NCBI GenBank assembly: GCA_022766165.1
Contig: QYLO01000029.1
Span: 1 to 39,329, forward strand
Direction of reading: 5' to 3'
DNA from: Candidatus Electrothrix gigas
GTDB taxonomy: Bacteria > Desulfobacterota > Desulfobulbia > Desulfobulbales > Desulfobulbaceae
DNA: 39,329 nt
This document shows positions 1 to 9,743 of the stretch, piece after piece. A program made the translations under genes and the position numbers. The number at the start of each line of letters is the position of its first letter. Within the stretch, counting starts at the first letter, position 1. The notes under the pieces are model-generated. The model was not told the DNA's origin. It did no database searches and saw only the letters and a list, made by a program, of their open reading frames with translations.

Positions 1-2
1 AT

Positions 3-86
3 GCCCGGATCATGCTTGCACTGAGAGTTGATCGTGCAGACGGGTACTGGGAAAAGTATTGGGATAATATAAAAAGAGCGGCGTAA
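3..86 (+). CDS. C-terminal end of an unidentified protein (partial)
   Basis: An open frame enters from the left edge and ends with TAA at 84-86, giving 27 residues that finish in a charged, aromatic tail (DGYWEKYWDNIKRAA). The stop lies one base before the GTG of the next gene, so the two are probably cotranscribed and translationally coupled. The family cannot be named from so short a piece. The other two forward frames are closed by stops within the first 30 bases, which supports this frame. Confidence 0.5.
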   Translation, partial: ARIMLALRVDRADGYWEKYWDNIKRAA

Positions 87-87
87 G

Positions 88-1116
88 GTGTCAAAAACCG
101 CACTTTTAATCACACCCGGCGGTTACGAAGAGGTGGCGAGACGGGTCGCCCTGAAGAATCCCGGCGCGTCTGCGGAACAGATCAAGAATCACGTCAAGTC
201 GGCCTTTGATGAAATCGCCGAGATGCTTACCGAAGGGCTGCAGGTGACCCTGAGAGATACCCTCACCATCCGGCCCGCCTTCCATGCCAGCCTGAACAGC
301 CCGGACGACCCGCTGCCGCCCATGGACGAACTCTTTCGCCTGAGCATCACGGCCACCCGTCCCTATGTCCGGGCCGTGCGCGAGAACGTCACCCTGGAGC
401 GGGTAGGTAGCGAAGAAAAGGCCCCTTCCCTCCTGTCGGCCTCCGATGCCACCCTGGAGTTGAACAACGTACTCAACCCGGTGGGTGTGCTCCGCCTGAC
501 CGGCAATCATCTTGCTTTTGATCGGAACGACCCGGACTGTCAATGTGTGATTGCGGGTACGGAAAGCGGCAGCACGAAGCAGAGCCAGTTCGCCGGTATC
601 AGCAACAGCGAAATTCTGGTGGTCCCACATATTCCGGCCCAGACCAACCCTTGGAACAACGAGTACACGGTCTCGGTCACTACCCGCTATACGGCACACG
701 GCTCCCTGCGCACCGGCACCTACGGTCGCAAACTGCGCTCGCCCCTGAGCGTGTCCGGTTTTGGTCAACCTGAACTTCCGCCGATTGGTATTCTGACCGA
801 TAATGCCGCTGCCCCGTATGTCAACATCACCGGCGGCACAGTCGCAGCCCCGGAGCAGCTGCGTATTCAGGCGGATTACAACCTGCAGGCGGATCAGCTC
901 TCCTTTTCTTTGCTTGATCTGCACAATAACGGGGCAAGCGGGGTCATGGTGCCGGTGACTGCAAACGGGGACTACACCCTGAACGGTTTCACGGGTTCAG
1001 CGGTCAGCAGCCTGAATATCACGGTAAATAATTATGATGCCCTCAAGGCGATGATCCGCAACGACTATGACGGTCGACTAGTGGATATCCTGGATGTCTT
1101 GGATGTGCCGGTCTGA
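88..1116 (+). CDS. HU-like DNA-binding / DUF4469 domain protein
   Basis: 342 residues from a GTG start immediately behind the upstream stop codon. Residues 1 to about 115 resemble the HU/IHF-like domain found in DUF4469 proteins: the helical ASAEQIKNHVKSAFDEIAEMLTEG segment followed by a strand region containing LRDTLTIRPAF. The middle part, about 120-225, resembles the DUF4469 beta domain (ELNNVLNPVGVLRLTGNHLAFD, then VVPHIPAQTNPWNNEYTVSVTTRYT and LRTGTYGRKLRSPLSV). The last 110 residues look like a further beta-rich domain of unknown type. No signal peptide or membrane segment is seen, so it should be cytoplasmic. The exact role of this family is not known; nucleoid or DNA association is inferred from the HU-like fold only. 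Confidence 0.75.
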   Translation: MSKTALLITPGGYEEVARRVALKNPGASAEQIKNHVKSAFDEIAEMLTEGLQVTLRDTLTIRPAFHASLNSPDDPLPPMDELFRLSITATRPYVRAVRENVTLERVGSEEKAPSLLSASDATLELNNVLNPVGVLRLTGNHLAFDRNDPDCQCVIAGTESGSTKQSQFAGISNSEILVVPHIPAQTNPWNNEYTVSVTTRYTAHGSLRTGTYGRKLRSPLSVSGFGQPELPPIGILTDNAAAPYVNITGGTVAAPEQLRIQADYNLQADQLSFSLLDLHNNGASGVMVPVTANGDYTLNGFTGSAVSSLNITVNNYDALKAMIRNDYDGRLVDILDVLDVPV

Positions 1117-1119
1117 TAC

Positions 1120-1154
1120 AAAAGGCCACCCTCATTCCACGAGAGCGGCCTTTC
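1120..1154. terminator. Candidate bidirectional terminator between convergent genes
   Basis: An inverted repeat AAAGGCC (1121-1127) and GGCCTTT (1147-1153), with an inner CTC/GAG pairing, sits between the stop of the HU-like gene and the stop of carB. On the minus strand the stem is followed by TTTTGTA; on the plus strand by TTTCC. The loop is fairly large, so strength is uncertain. Confidence 0.45.
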
Positions 1155-1178
1155 CAACTCCAACAGTAAAAAATCAAA

Positions 1179-4100
1179 TCACGCAGAAAACTCCTGCACA
1201 GTCTTCACCCCCACCTCCTGTTTCGCTGAAGCGGTAATCGCCTGAGCCATAGAGATAGCCCCGCTGACCGTGGTGGTGTACGGGATATGATAATCCAGGG
1301 CTGCCCGGCGGATACGGTACGAATCCTCGGTGGTTCTGCTGCCAGAGGAGGTGTTGATAATCCACTGCACCTGCCCATCCTTGATCTTGTCCAGAATATG
1401 CGGACGCCCCTGAGAAATCTTGTTGATCTGCTCACAGGCAAGACCGTACTCGGTCAGGCGTTCTGCGGTGCCATCAGTTGCCAGCACAGTAAACCCCCGT
1501 TCTAACAGCGAGGTAACCACAGGAACCAGGGATGCCTTATCCCCACGCCGAACCGAAATAAAGACGCAACCCGAGGTCGGCACCTGTTGGTTTGCAGCCT
1601 GTTGCGATTTAGCCAAGGCCAGTCCCAGGTTGTCATCAATTCCCATGACCTCACCAGTGGATTTCATCTCTGGCCCCAGCAGGGTATCCACATTGTCAAA
1701 ACGATCAAAAGGGAAAACGGCTTCCTTGACCGCCCAATGATCAATAGCAACCTCTTTGGTAAAGCCGAGTTCTTCCAGGGTCATCCCCATCATCACCTTG
1801 GTCGCCATCTTGGCCAGCGGAACACCCGTTGCCTTGGACACAAAGGGCGCTGTTCGTGAGGCCCGAGGGTTGACCTCCAGAATATACAGTTCCTCACCCT
1901 TGACCGCGTACTGCACATTCATCAAACCGATAACGCCCAGTTCTCTAGCCATAGCCTTGGTAGCCCGCATGATCTCGGCAATCATCTTGTCAGAGAGCGT
2001 ATGGGGCGGCAGCACACAGGCCGAGTCGCCGGAGTGAATACCGGCCTCCTCTATATGCTCCATGATTCCGCCGATCACAGTCATCTTGCCGTCAGAGACT
2101 GCATCCACATCCACCTCAACCGCATCTTTCAGAAAACGATCTAACAGCACAGGATGGTCGCTCCCTGCAATACTGGGCAGTGCCATAAAATCACGCAACC
2201 CCTCCTCGTTGTAGACGATTCTCATATCCCGCCCTCCCAGCACATAAGAAGGCCGCATCACTACAGGATACCCGATCCGCTCCACTGCTTTCAAGGCTTG
2301 GTCCAAGTTGCTGACTGTCCCGTTTTCCGGCTGCTTTAAGCCGAGCTTCTGCAAGAGCTGCTGAAAACGCTTGCGGTCTTCTGCCCGGTCAATGGCATCA
2401 GGTGAGGTGCCAACGATCTGCACACCCGCCTTATCCAAGGCCACAGCAAGGTTCAGCGGAGTCTGCCCACCAAACTGGACAATGACCCCATCTGGTTTTT
2501 CCAGCTCAATGATGTTCAGGACATCCTCACGGGTCAGGGGTTCAAAATAGAGGCGGTCTGAGGTATCGTAATCCGTGGACACGGTCTCCGGGTTGGAGTT
2601 GACCATCACCGATTCCACCCCGATCTCTGCCAAGGCAAAGGAGGCATGCACACAGCAATAATCAAACTCAATACCCTGACCGATCCGGTTGGGTCCACCA
2701 CCGAGAATAATGATCTTTTTGTTGTCCGAAGGCAGGGACTCATTTTCCTGATCATAGCAGGAATAGTAATAGGGCGTATAGGATTCAAACTCAGCAGCGC
2801 AGGTATCCACCAGTTTATAGACGGGCAGCACCTCTTTCTGCTGACGAAGCTGACGGATATCATCCTCTGAAGTCCCGGTCAGGTGTCCCAACTGCACATC
2901 AGAAAAACCATTCTGCTTCACCGTGCGCAGGAAATCAGCATCAAGGCCAGGAAATCCCCGCTGCTCAATATCCTTACCCATATCAACGATCTGCTGCATA
3001 CTGCGCAGATACCAGGGGTCAATCATGCTCAGTTTATGCATTCGCTCAATGGACATTCCCCGGCGCATGGCCTCAAAGAGATGAAAAAACCGCTTGGAGT
3101 TTGGTTCCTTCAGGGCCTTTTCCAGATCATCCTGGTGGAGATCCTCCATTTCATCCTTGCCATCAAAACCAAAGCCCATGCGTCCGATTTCCAACGAGCG
3201 CATGGCCTTCTGAAAGGCCTCCTTAAAGGTCCGGCCCATAGACATGGTCTCACCCACGGACTTCATAGCAGTGGTCAAGGTGTCATCGGCTTCAGGGAAC
3301 TTCTCAAAGGTCCAGCGGGGAATCTTAACCACGCAGTAATCAATGGTGGGCTCAAAGGCTGCGTAGGTCTCCTGGGTGATGTCGTTCTGCAGCTCATCCA
3401 GGGTGTAGCCTACAGCCAGCTTGGCAGCAATCTTGGCAATGGGAAAGCCCGTGGCCTTGGAGGCCAGGGCCGAAGAACGGGAAACCCTGGGATTCATCTC
3501 AATCACCATGATCTCGCCGTCTGCCGGATTGACCGCAAACTGGACATTGGAACCTCCAGTCTCCACCCCGATTTCCCGGATAATGGCAATGGAGGCATCC
3601 CGCAACTCCTGGTACTCCACATCAGACAGGGTCTGCTGAGGGGCCACGGTGATAGAGTCACCGGTATGCACGCCCATCGCATCAATATTCTCAATGGAGC
3701 AGATGATCACCACGTTGTCCTTGCGGTCCCGGACCACCTCCAGCTCATACTCTTTCCAGCCTAACAGGCTGCGCTCTAGCATGATTTCAGTGGTCATGGA
3801 GAGATCCAGCCCAGCTGTACACATCTCCCGCAGTTCCTGGCGGTTATAGGCCACCCCGCCACCGGTGCCACCCAAGGTGAAGCTGGGGCGGACAATCACA
3901 GGAAAACCGATCTTGTCACCGGCATCCATAGCATCTTCAATGGTATGGACAATAAAGGATTTCGGCACATTCAGGCCAATCTTCTCCATTGCATCACGGA
4001 ACTCTTCCCGGCCTTCGGCTTTACGGATAACTTCGATGTTGGCAGCCAGCATCTCAACATTATACTTTTCCAGAATACCAGTTTCAGCAACCTTGATCGC

Positions 4101-4394
4101 GGTGTTCAAGGCAGTCTGTCCACCCAAGGTCGGCAGCAGGGCATCGGGTCGTTCCCGCTCAATAACCTTGATCAGGTATTCCGGGGTAATGGGTTCAATA
4201 TAGGTACGGTCGGCCAGACCAGGGTCGGTCATAATGGTGGCAGGGTTGGAGTTGATCAACACCACCTCGTAGCCCTCTTCCTTGAGGGCCTTGACGGCCT
4301 GGGCCCCGGAATAATCGAATTCACAGGCTTGGCTGATAATGATCGGGCCAGACCCGATAATCAAAATTTTATGTATATCTGTGCGTTTTGGCAT
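1179..4394 (-). CDS. carB: Carbamoyl-phosphate synthase large subunit
   Basis: 1071 residues, essentially the length of E. coli CarB (1073). CarB makes carbamoyl phosphate from bicarbonate, two ATP and ammonia delivered by CarA, feeding pyrimidine and arginine synthesis. The internally duplicated architecture is visible: the N-terminal ATP-grasp half begins [25 protein letters not shown] and the second half repeats this as [25 protein letters not shown] at about residue 560. Each half carries an NSNP(A/E)T motif and a VEMNPR or LEVNPR metal-binding motif. The C-terminal 130 residues form the methylglyoxal-synthase-like allosteric domain that binds UMP or ornithine in other species. It lies 67 bases downstream of carA on the same strand, so the two are probably one transcript. 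Confidence 0.98.
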   Translation of the reverse strand: MPKRTDIHKILIIGSGPIIISQACEFDYSGAQAVKALKEEGYEVVLINSNPATIMTDPGLADRTYIEPITPEYLIKVIERERPDALLPTLGGQTALNTAIKVAETGILEKYNVEMLAANIEVIRKAEGREEFRDAMEKIGLNVPKSFIVHTIEDAMDAGDKIGFPVIVRPSFTLGGTGGGVAYNRQELREMCTAGLDLSMTTEIMLERSLLGWKEYELEVVRDRKDNVVIICSIENIDAMGVHTGDSITVAPQQTLSDVEYQELRDASIAIIREIGVETGGSNVQFAVNPADGEIMVIEMNPRVSRSSALASKATGFPIAKIAAKLAVGYTLDELQNDITQETYAAFEPTIDYCVVKIPRWTFEKFPEADDTLTTAMKSVGETMSMGRTFKEAFQKAMRSLEIGRMGFGFDGKDEMEDLHQDDLEKALKEPNSKRFFHLFEAMRRGMSIERMHKLSMIDPWYLRSMQQIVDMGKDIEQRGFPGLDADFLRTVKQNGFSDVQLGHLTGTSEDDIRQLRQQKEVLPVYKLVDTCAAEFESYTPYYYSCYDQENESLPSDNKKIIILGGGPNRIGQGIEFDYCCVHASFALAEIGVESVMVNSNPETVSTDYDTSDRLYFEPLTREDVLNIIELEKPDGVIVQFGGQTPLNLAVALDKAGVQIVGTSPDAIDRAEDRKRFQQLLQKLGLKQPENGTVSNLDQALKAVERIGYPVVMRPSYVLGGRDMRIVYNEEGLRDFMALPSIAGSDHPVLLDRFLKDAVEVDVDAVSDGKMTVIGGIMEHIEEAGIHSGDSACVLPPHTLSDKMIAEIMRATKAMARELGVIGLMNVQYAVKGEELYILEVNPRASRTAPFVSKATGVPLAKMATKVMMGMTLEELGFTKEVAIDHWAVKEAVFPFDRFDNVDTLLGPEMKSTGEVMGIDDNLGLALAKSQQAANQQVPTSGCVFISVRRGDKASLVPVVTSLLERGFTVLATDGTAERLTEYGLACEQINKISQGRPHILDKIKDGQVQWIINTSSGSRTTEDSYRIRRAALDYHIPYTTTVSGAISMAQAITASAKQEVGVKTVQEFSA

Positions 4395-4409
4395 GATAAG
4401 AAGGATGTC

Positions 4410-4429
4410 GGTAAGTATCGGTAAGTATC
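4410..4429. repeat. Two tandem copies of a 10-bp unit in the carA-carB gap
   Basis: GGTAAGTATC occurs twice in direct succession, followed by GGCAATAATCGATAAAGATATATCGA. It fills part of the 67-base gap between carA and carB. No function is evident; slippage is the simplest origin. Confidence 0.7.
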
Positions 4430-4461
4430 GGCAATAATCGATAAAGATATATCGAAAACCA

Positions 4462-5577
4462 CTAGCTCTGTTGGTCCATCAACTCAATAAAACGGTCAAA
4501 GAGATAGATCGCATCATGGGGGCCAGGTGCGTGTTCAGGATGATATTGCACAGAAAAGGCCGGGAAATCGGTATGGCGCATCCCCTCTAAACTGCCGTCG
4601 TTCAGATTAACATGAGTTACTTTCACTGTGTCGGGCAGGCTCTCTGGATCAACGCAGAAGCCGTGGTTCTGCGAGGTGATTTCCACCTTGCCGGTCAGGA
4701 GATCTTTGACCGGTTGATTACCGCCCCGATGACCGAACTTGAGTTTATAGGTAGAAGCCCCGTAGGCCAGTCCTAACATCTGATGCCCCAGACAGATACC
4801 AAAGATGGGCTTTTTCCCTAGGAGTTGACGAATATTTTCCACAACTCCGTCCACACCAGCAGGGTCGCCCGGCCCATTGGAAAGAAAGATGCCGTCTGGA
4901 TTCAGGGCCAGCACGTCTTCAGCAGAAGTAGTGGCAGGGACAACATGCACGGCACAGCCTTTTTCTTTGAGGATTCGTAACTGGTTATACTTAACTCCGA
5001 AATCATAGGCAACAACCTTGTACTTGTCCCCCTCTTCCACAGCAAACCCTGCGCCTGCAACCGGCCCATTATTCAACCAGTTATAGGGAGTTGCTGTTGT
5101 GACCCGAGCAGCCATGTCCCGACCCACCAAACCAGGCCAGTCTTTTGCCCGTTGCACCAATGAGGCCTCGTCTACATCCTCAGTGGAAATAATCGCCTTC
5201 ATGGCCCCATGCTGACGGATAATCCGGGTCAGCATCCGGGTATCAAAGCCTTCAACACCCAACACACCAAACTTTTGCAAAAACTCAGCCAGCTTTCCTG
5301 TTGACCTAAAATTACTGGGAACGTCCTGATACTCACGCATCAAAAAGGCCCGAGGATGGACCGACGAAGACTCCATGTCCTCCTCATTCACCCCGTAATT
5401 ACCGATCAGGGGATAGGTCATGGTGACCAATTGGCCAGTATAGGAGGGGTCAGTTAGAATCTCCTGATAACCGCTCATACTGGTATTAAAGACTATTTCA
5501 CCCACTGCTTCTCCAGATCCGGTAAAGGAGCGGCCAGTGAGTACGGTGCCATCTTCAAGTGCGATGAATGCTTTCAT
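4462..5577 (-). CDS. carA: Carbamoyl-phosphate synthase small subunit (glutamine amidotransferase)
   Basis: 371 residues, from ATG at 5577 ([20 protein letters not shown]). The frame stays open further upstream to 5823, but that extension would overlap the neighbouring flavoprotein gene and has no family counterpart, so the internal ATG is preferred even though no strong ribosome binding site precedes it. The N-terminal CPSase small-chain domain contains [18 protein letters not shown]; the C-terminal class I glutamine amidotransferase domain has the nucleophile-bearing [11 protein letters not shown] motif and the catalytic His-Glu in [10 protein letters not shown]. CarA hydrolyses glutamine and channels ammonia to CarB, encoded directly downstream. 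Order carA-carB is the common bacterial one. Confidence 0.97.
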   Translation of the reverse strand: MKAFIALEDGTVLTGRSFTGSGEAVGEIVFNTSMSGYQEILTDPSYTGQLVTMTYPLIGNYGVNEEDMESSSVHPRAFLMREYQDVPSNFRSTGKLAEFLQKFGVLGVEGFDTRMLTRIIRQHGAMKAIISTEDVDEASLVQRAKDWPGLVGRDMAARVTTATPYNWLNNGPVAGAGFAVEEGDKYKVVAYDFGVKYNQLRILKEKGCAVHVVPATTSAEDVLALNPDGIFLSNGPGDPAGVDGVVENIRQLLGKKPIFGICLGHQMLGLAYGASTYKLKFGHRGGNQPVKDLLTGKVEITSQNHGFCVDPESLPDTVKVTHVNLNDGSLEGMRHTDFPAFSVQYHPEHAPGPHDAIYLFDRFIELMDQQS

Positions 5578-5683
5578 GTGCAATATATTGTGTAGAGAGA
5601 GACTATGGATTTCGCCTGCAACGTTTTGTTTCCGACACTTTTTACCATTGTCTGGATCGCTTTGCAATGAAGATAACAGCAAG

Positions 5684-6283
5684 CTATCCGCGCAACGTTG
5701 TGGCAACCTCTCCCATGCGTACCCCGAGATTCCTAGCACTGGCAATGCCCGTGGTATCAGCTTCATAGCCGTCAGGATGATTGGCCCAACCCGCTCCACC
5801 AAAATGATCGCCGTCACCGACAATGATCATATCATGAATCATCATAGCAGCATGTACGGCCTGCACAGTCAGTTCCTGGCCTCCGTTGCGGGACCCGCCC
5901 ACTGCGATCACCCCACCCAGTTTATTTTTCAGCATAAAGCCATTGCGGCGATAAAGAACCGTCCGATCAATAAACGCCTTGGCCCGGCTGGTCATACAGC
6001 CCATATAGACTGGTGTTGCCATGATGATTCCGACAAGTTCCGGGTCTGCAAACTTGGGGATAAGAGACTGGAAATCGTCCTGTTGACTGCATAACACGCC
6101 TTTTTTACAGGCATCGCAGGCAATGCAACCCTGAAATTTAAGAGGGGCAAGGTCTATCAACTCAACCTCGATATGTCGCTCAGATGCCTCGCCTGTACTC
6201 TTGACCGCATCAAGGCATTGTTCTAACAGGAATCGGGTGGATTTATTTTCTCTTGGACTTGCTGCTACGCCTATGATTTTCAT
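5684..6283 (-). CDS. Iron-sulfur flavoprotein / flavodoxin-fold NAD(P)H-dependent oxidoreductase
   Basis: 199 residues. The start [22 protein letters not shown] is the phosphate-binding loop of the NADPH-dependent FMN reductase/flavodoxin fold. A compact cysteine motif (C-x2-C-x2-C-x5-C, in [14 protein letters not shown]) follows at about residues 53-66, as in archaeal Isf-type iron-sulfur flavoproteins that hold one FMN and one 4Fe-4S cluster. [19 protein letters not shown] is the conserved FMN-contact region of this family. Probably a cytoplasmic electron-transfer or oxygen/peroxide-detoxifying flavoprotein; the substrate cannot be told. It lies 106 bases upstream of carA on the same strand and could be cotranscribed, though no functional link to pyrimidine synthesis is obvious. 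Confidence 0.85.
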   Translation of the reverse strand: MKIIGVAASPRENKSTRFLLEQCLDAVKSTGEASERHIEVELIDLAPLKFQGCIACDACKKGVLCSQQDDFQSLIPKFADPELVGIIMATPVYMGCMTSRAKAFIDRTVLYRRNGFMLKNKLGGVIAVGGSRNGGQELTVQAVHAAMMIHDMIIVGDGDHFGGAGWANHPDGYEADTTGIASARNLGVRMGEVATTLRG

Positions 6284-6312
6284 AATTGATTGCTCTTTTT
6301 TTGTGATTTATA

Positions 6313-6353
6313 AAAAATATTCCCTCCCCCTGCTGCTTTATTCTGGAGAGAGG
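6313..6353 (-). terminator. Candidate terminator downstream of the Excalibur-domain gene
   Basis: Read on the minus strand, CCTCTCTCC (6353-6345) can pair, with wobbles, with GGGGGAGG (6330-6323), followed by GAATATTTTTTAT. It lies between the Excalibur-domain membrane protein and the flavoprotein gene. The loop is long and the stem imperfect. Confidence 0.35.
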
Positions 6354-6387
6354 ACAGCTTTACGTCTTCCTTAGTCTTAGTCTTTCT

Positions 6388-7293
6388 TTACTTACACCAC
6401 TGACGCTCACAAGGAACACCGTCATTATTACCATCAATTTGAACGCCTGGACAGTTTTTCAGATAAAACTTTGCCTCAGCACAGGAGGTCATCTCAGAAC
6501 AGTGTTTTTTTCCTTGGCATGAGAATCTGTTTTTTTGCGGTTTCATGATCTCCTCTATCTTTTTTTGCAAAGACGTTGCTCCTGATTGCTGCTTAACAAG
6601 ATACACTTTTTTATCAGCAAAAAGATATATTCCTGAATAGACAAAGAGGGCACCAACACAAGAGACCACAAAGGGCTTTATGGCAGATTTTCCATGAAGA
6701 AAAAGGAAAAACAGGGACATGAAGGGCAGTACAAGACAACAAAGTCCCCAGAGAATATGAACTCGGAGGGCGGCAAGAAGAAGCCATAAAAATCCGGCCA
6801 AGATAAAGAGGGTCCCGACAAGGGGAAGAAAAACATGCAAGACACCGTTTACGCCGTATTTTTGATATTGCCTTTTGCCTAACCGTTGAAGATCGGCAAA
6901 AGATTTGACGTTCCGTAGCTTTTTGAAAAGGTAACCAACTTTACTCTGCTCTATTTTTTTAATATTTTCTGCATGCTTCAAAGCACGTTGATTGGAAGAG
7001 TTAATCTGTTCAATCGCACCTGGAGTCAACTTGCTGAAAAATTCACTTTTATTTTTCTCAACAAGTGCAACGCCTCTTACCTGACGCAAATCGTAACTGA
7101 TACTCAGACTCTTTTGAGTGCATTTGGCCTTATTGGCTTGTATGACAAGGAAGTCACAATGTTCTGCTTTCTGTCCCCCCGTAACTGATAAGTAAAATTT
7201 CGTGGCTGAGGAGATTGGGACATACAGTAGAAAACCTATGATAAATCCAATCAGGAAACAGCCTGTTCTTTGTTTGGTATTTAGCATTTCCAT
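6388..7293 (-). CDS. Membrane protein with C-terminal Excalibur (calcium-binding) domain
   Basis: 301 residues. An N-terminal hydrophobic segment (about 10-30) could be a signal anchor; a region of about 130 residues follows that contains two Cys (AEHCDF, AKCTQ) and a Lys-rich helical stretch; then come three or so membrane segments between about 150 and 225. The last 45 residues match the Excalibur pattern: SCQGKKHCSEMTSC, AKFYLKNCPG and the calcium-loop-like DGNNDGVPCE, ending in RQWC. Excalibur domains are extracytoplasmic modules related to EF-hand loops. The whole-protein function is unknown. Weak ribosome binding site; ATG at 7293 or the in-frame ATG two codons later could be the start. 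Confidence 0.7.
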   Translation of the reverse strand: MEMLNTKQRTGCFLIGFIIGFLLYVPISSATKFYLSVTGGQKAEHCDFLVIQANKAKCTQKSLSISYDLRQVRGVALVEKNKSEFFSKLTPGAIEQINSSNQRALKHAENIKKIEQSKVGYLFKKLRNVKSFADLQRLGKRQYQKYGVNGVLHVFLPLVGTLFILAGFLWLLLAALRVHILWGLCCLVLPFMSLFFLFLHGKSAIKPFVVSCVGALFVYSGIYLFADKKVYLVKQQSGATSLQKKIEEIMKPQKNRFSCQGKKHCSEMTSCAEAKFYLKNCPGVQIDGNNDGVPCERQWCK

Positions 7294-7324
7294 AAAAAAA
7301 TTTTAATGGTTAGGCAAACAGTCC

Positions 7325-8044
7325 TCAATACAGAAGTCTAGCTCTCTTACAGCTCTTCAACTTATTGGTGATAAGATCAATATCGGCCTTTCGGGGATGA
7401 TCATTATGTATAATCTTCCATTTAGAGTGCTTGGAATAGAAATACACCGTACTGCCATCTATATCAATTGATCTCCCCTGATAAAGAATAAGAAATTCGT
7501 GTTCATTATAATAAAGGTCGGACATGTTGAAATAAGTGTTTGGTCGGTTGGTCTGCAGGTAAGTATACACAGGCTCGCACGGTGCAGGCATACTTTTTTT
7601 TACGTATTGCACCAGAGGCTCTGTTGCTGCGGCAAACCTTCGCATGGCTATATAGTTTGAAGTTATCATTACCAATACAGCCAGTACTATCCCCATAATA
7701 GTCAATATTAATCTCATGATAAAAAAACGAGAATGAGAAGGCAATGCTCTTTTGCTCAAGCTATACATCAACAACGACAGTTGAACCAACAATCCAGGGC
7801 ATGTAAATAACAATATTATTATGCACAAAGTGCCGATAGCCGGATATTGTAGCCCTTCCAGAAAAACATACAGAGTCAGAACAAGATAAAAACTCAATAG
7901 AATACTGGTAATTACATTGATTCTGAAAAGAAGATCCTTTTTTTTGTCAGACGGTGCGGAAAAATATTTTAGTTTTAAACTAAAATGAATAGTAACGAGA
8001 ACGAGAAACAACAATAAACCGATAAGGATAAATAATTCATTCAT
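7325..8044 (-). CDS. Membrane protein of unknown function
   Basis: 239 residues from ATG at 8044 (MNELFILIGLLLFLVLVTIHF). A longer frame reaching 8218 would overlap the end of waaA and is rejected. Four hydrophobic stretches (about 4-25, 42-66, 72-98 and 112-133) predict a membrane-embedded N-terminal half. The C-terminal 100 residues are soluble, with a Trp/Tyr-rich segment (FYSKHSKWKIIHNDHP). No motif I recognise. It follows waaA by 52 bases on the same strand, so it may be cotranscribed, but nothing in it points to lipopolysaccharide work. Confidence 0.6.
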   Translation of the reverse strand: MNELFILIGLLLFLVLVTIHFSLKLKYFSAPSDKKKDLLFRINVITSILLSFYLVLTLYVFLEGLQYPAIGTLCIIILLFTCPGLLVQLSLLMYSLSKRALPSHSRFFIMRLILTIMGIVLAVLVMITSNYIAMRRFAAATEPLVQYVKKSMPAPCEPVYTYLQTNRPNTYFNMSDLYYNEHEFLILYQGRSIDIDGSTVYFYSKHSKWKIIHNDHPRKADIDLITNKLKSCKRARLLY

Positions 8045-8096
8045 AAACAACTTGTTATGTTTGCGTATACGGAATAAATATGTAACGGATAAAAAA

Positions 8097-9452
8097 TCAA
8101 GCAGAGTGAACTCGTAACTGCTGCAAAACCATCTCAGCCTGCCGCTGTGCAGATCCCTGCTGAGTCTGCGCAAGCCGCTCCGCTGCCTGACAGGCTTGTG
8201 TATAGATGGAAGAGGCAAGGGAGTACGACAATAAACAATCAGCTAACTCATCAGACGAACCCACCTGCACTCCTGCCCGAGCCGACAAAACTAAATCCAC
8301 GGCATCCTGGAAATCCTGCATAAACGGCCCAAAGAAAACCGGCTTTCCCTGGGCAATGGGTTCCATAATATTATGCCCGCCCTTATCAACCAAACTGCCA
8401 CCGCAAAAGATATAATCGCCCAAGGCGTAGAGATGGGCAAGTTGGCCCATGCTGTTCAGCAGAATAATATTTTCCTGCCGTTTTATGCCATCCACCGCAG
8501 AAAAGTGGGAAAACAACTCATAGCCTAATCCGGCCTGAGCAAGCAGAGTTTGTACCTCGGACAGGCGTTGTAAATGGCGGGGAGCAAGAATCCACAGGAA
8601 CCTGCCAGAGTATTTTTCTTGTAATCGACTAAAGACAGGCAAAAGAAGTTGCTCCTCTCCTGTTCGAGTTGAACCGCAGATAAAAACCACATCATCTGGC
8701 TGCATGTCGAGCAAACGAGAATATTTATCTCGGACTTTATGTACTGACTGTACTGACACTTTGCTGGCCTTATCTAGGTTTTGCTGCATCAGGTCATACT
8801 TCATATTACCGCAGACCTGAATACGGTGGCTTGCTAGTCCAAGGCGGCAAAAACGTTCTTTATCCTGTTCAGCAATCACGCCTACCGCTGAAAAGCCAGC
8901 AAGCAGTGGCTGGAGCGTTTTTTTTATCCGTTGATATTGCTGAAAAGAACCTGCTGATATCCGTCCGTTCAACAGGAGCAGAGGTATTCCTGCCCGACGA
9001 ACCTCGGTCAACATCACTGGCCAGAGTTCTGTTTCTAAACAGATATAGACTGTTGGCTGCACCTCATGCAATGCCCGTTGAACAGCCTGCAGTATATCTA
9101 ATGGTGCTAACTCACAACGAACCTGGGAAGGCAGAAAGGATTGGGCAACCGCCCTGCCCTGCCGAGTTGTTGTGGTTAAAAATATTGCAGCCGCTGGCAA
9201 GCGAGCAAGCAAAAGGGTAATGAGGGGCCGTGCTGCTTGGACTTCCCCCACAGAAGCAGCATGTATCCAGAGCAATGTGCTGTTTTTCTTTGATGCGGTT
9301 CCTGCTTGATAAACATCCTGATAGCGTCCATATCGTCCAACTCGTTGATTGAGATTCCATTTTGGCAGAAAACGCTCAAAAAACGGTAAGAGCATGACGA
9401 GCAGAGGATAGAAAACTGCTCCGGTTATCCGATACAAAGTATACAGCATCAT
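8097..9452 (-). CDS. waaA: 3-deoxy-D-manno-octulosonic acid (Kdo) transferase
   Basis: 451 residues. WaaA (KdtA) adds Kdo from CMP-Kdo to the lipid A precursor at the inner-membrane cytoplasmic face. Seen: an N-terminal hydrophobic anchor (LYTLYRITGAVFYPLLVML), the signature HAASVGE at residues 64-70 with the catalytic base Glu70, the ETELWPV motif, LLNGRIS, GNMKYD, and the CMP-Kdo-site segment GGHNIMEP near the C-terminus. Start chosen at ATGATG (9452), preceded by AGGGA; the frame continues upstream to a TTG at 9497 without family support. Implies an LPS-bearing outer membrane. The downstream membrane-protein gene may share its transcript. Confidence 0.95.
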   Translation of the reverse strand: MMLYTLYRITGAVFYPLLVMLLPFFERFLPKWNLNQRVGRYGRYQDVYQAGTASKKNSTLLWIHAASVGEVQAARPLITLLLARLPAAAIFLTTTTRQGRAVAQSFLPSQVRCELAPLDILQAVQRALHEVQPTVYICLETELWPVMLTEVRRAGIPLLLLNGRISAGSFQQYQRIKKTLQPLLAGFSAVGVIAEQDKERFCRLGLASHRIQVCGNMKYDLMQQNLDKASKVSVQSVHKVRDKYSRLLDMQPDDVVFICGSTRTGEEQLLLPVFSRLQEKYSGRFLWILAPRHLQRLSEVQTLLAQAGLGYELFSHFSAVDGIKRQENIILLNSMGQLAHLYALGDYIFCGGSLVDKGGHNIMEPIAQGKPVFFGPFMQDFQDAVDLVLSARAGVQVGSSDELADCLLSYSLASSIYTQACQAAERLAQTQQGSAQRQAEMVLQQLRVHSA

Positions 9453-9743
9453 GCATTTCCCTGTTTTTCCTGCTCTGAAAAAACTTTGCTTTTTCAAAGG
9501 TCAACCGAGTGATAGCCTAACTGGCTACCATCTTTTTGAAAAAGAATTTATTTAAACAGAGTTTTCTCTCCTCGTCAAGAGAGCAAAAAGCGGAACCGGA
9601 AAAAAGAAATACTTCGGTTTTTCTTGACAACTGCTACCATGTTTTGTTAGCAAACCTATACTGTTTCAATCTTCAGACGTGTACCCAGTTACTGTATGCA
9701 CATCTGAGTAAAGTAAAAATATTATCTGCTGTCGGAGGCTTTT

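Noticed and set aside
106..924. 272-residue minus-strand open frame opposite the HU-like gene
   Set aside because: Shadow of the GC-rich plus-strand gene; no start signal or family features.
2883..3764. 293-residue plus-strand open frame opposite carB
   Set aside because: Antisense to a certain gene; His/Leu/Gly-rich composition is typical of a shadow frame.
5578..5823. Upstream extension of carA to 453 residues
   Set aside because: It would overlap the flavoprotein gene and adds sequence foreign to CarA; the internal ATG gives normal family length.
9624..9662. TTGACA followed by TATACT upstream of the cyclophilin-FKBP gene
   Set aside because: The spacer is about 27 bases, too long for a sigma-70 promoter, and no better -10 lies at 16-18 bases.
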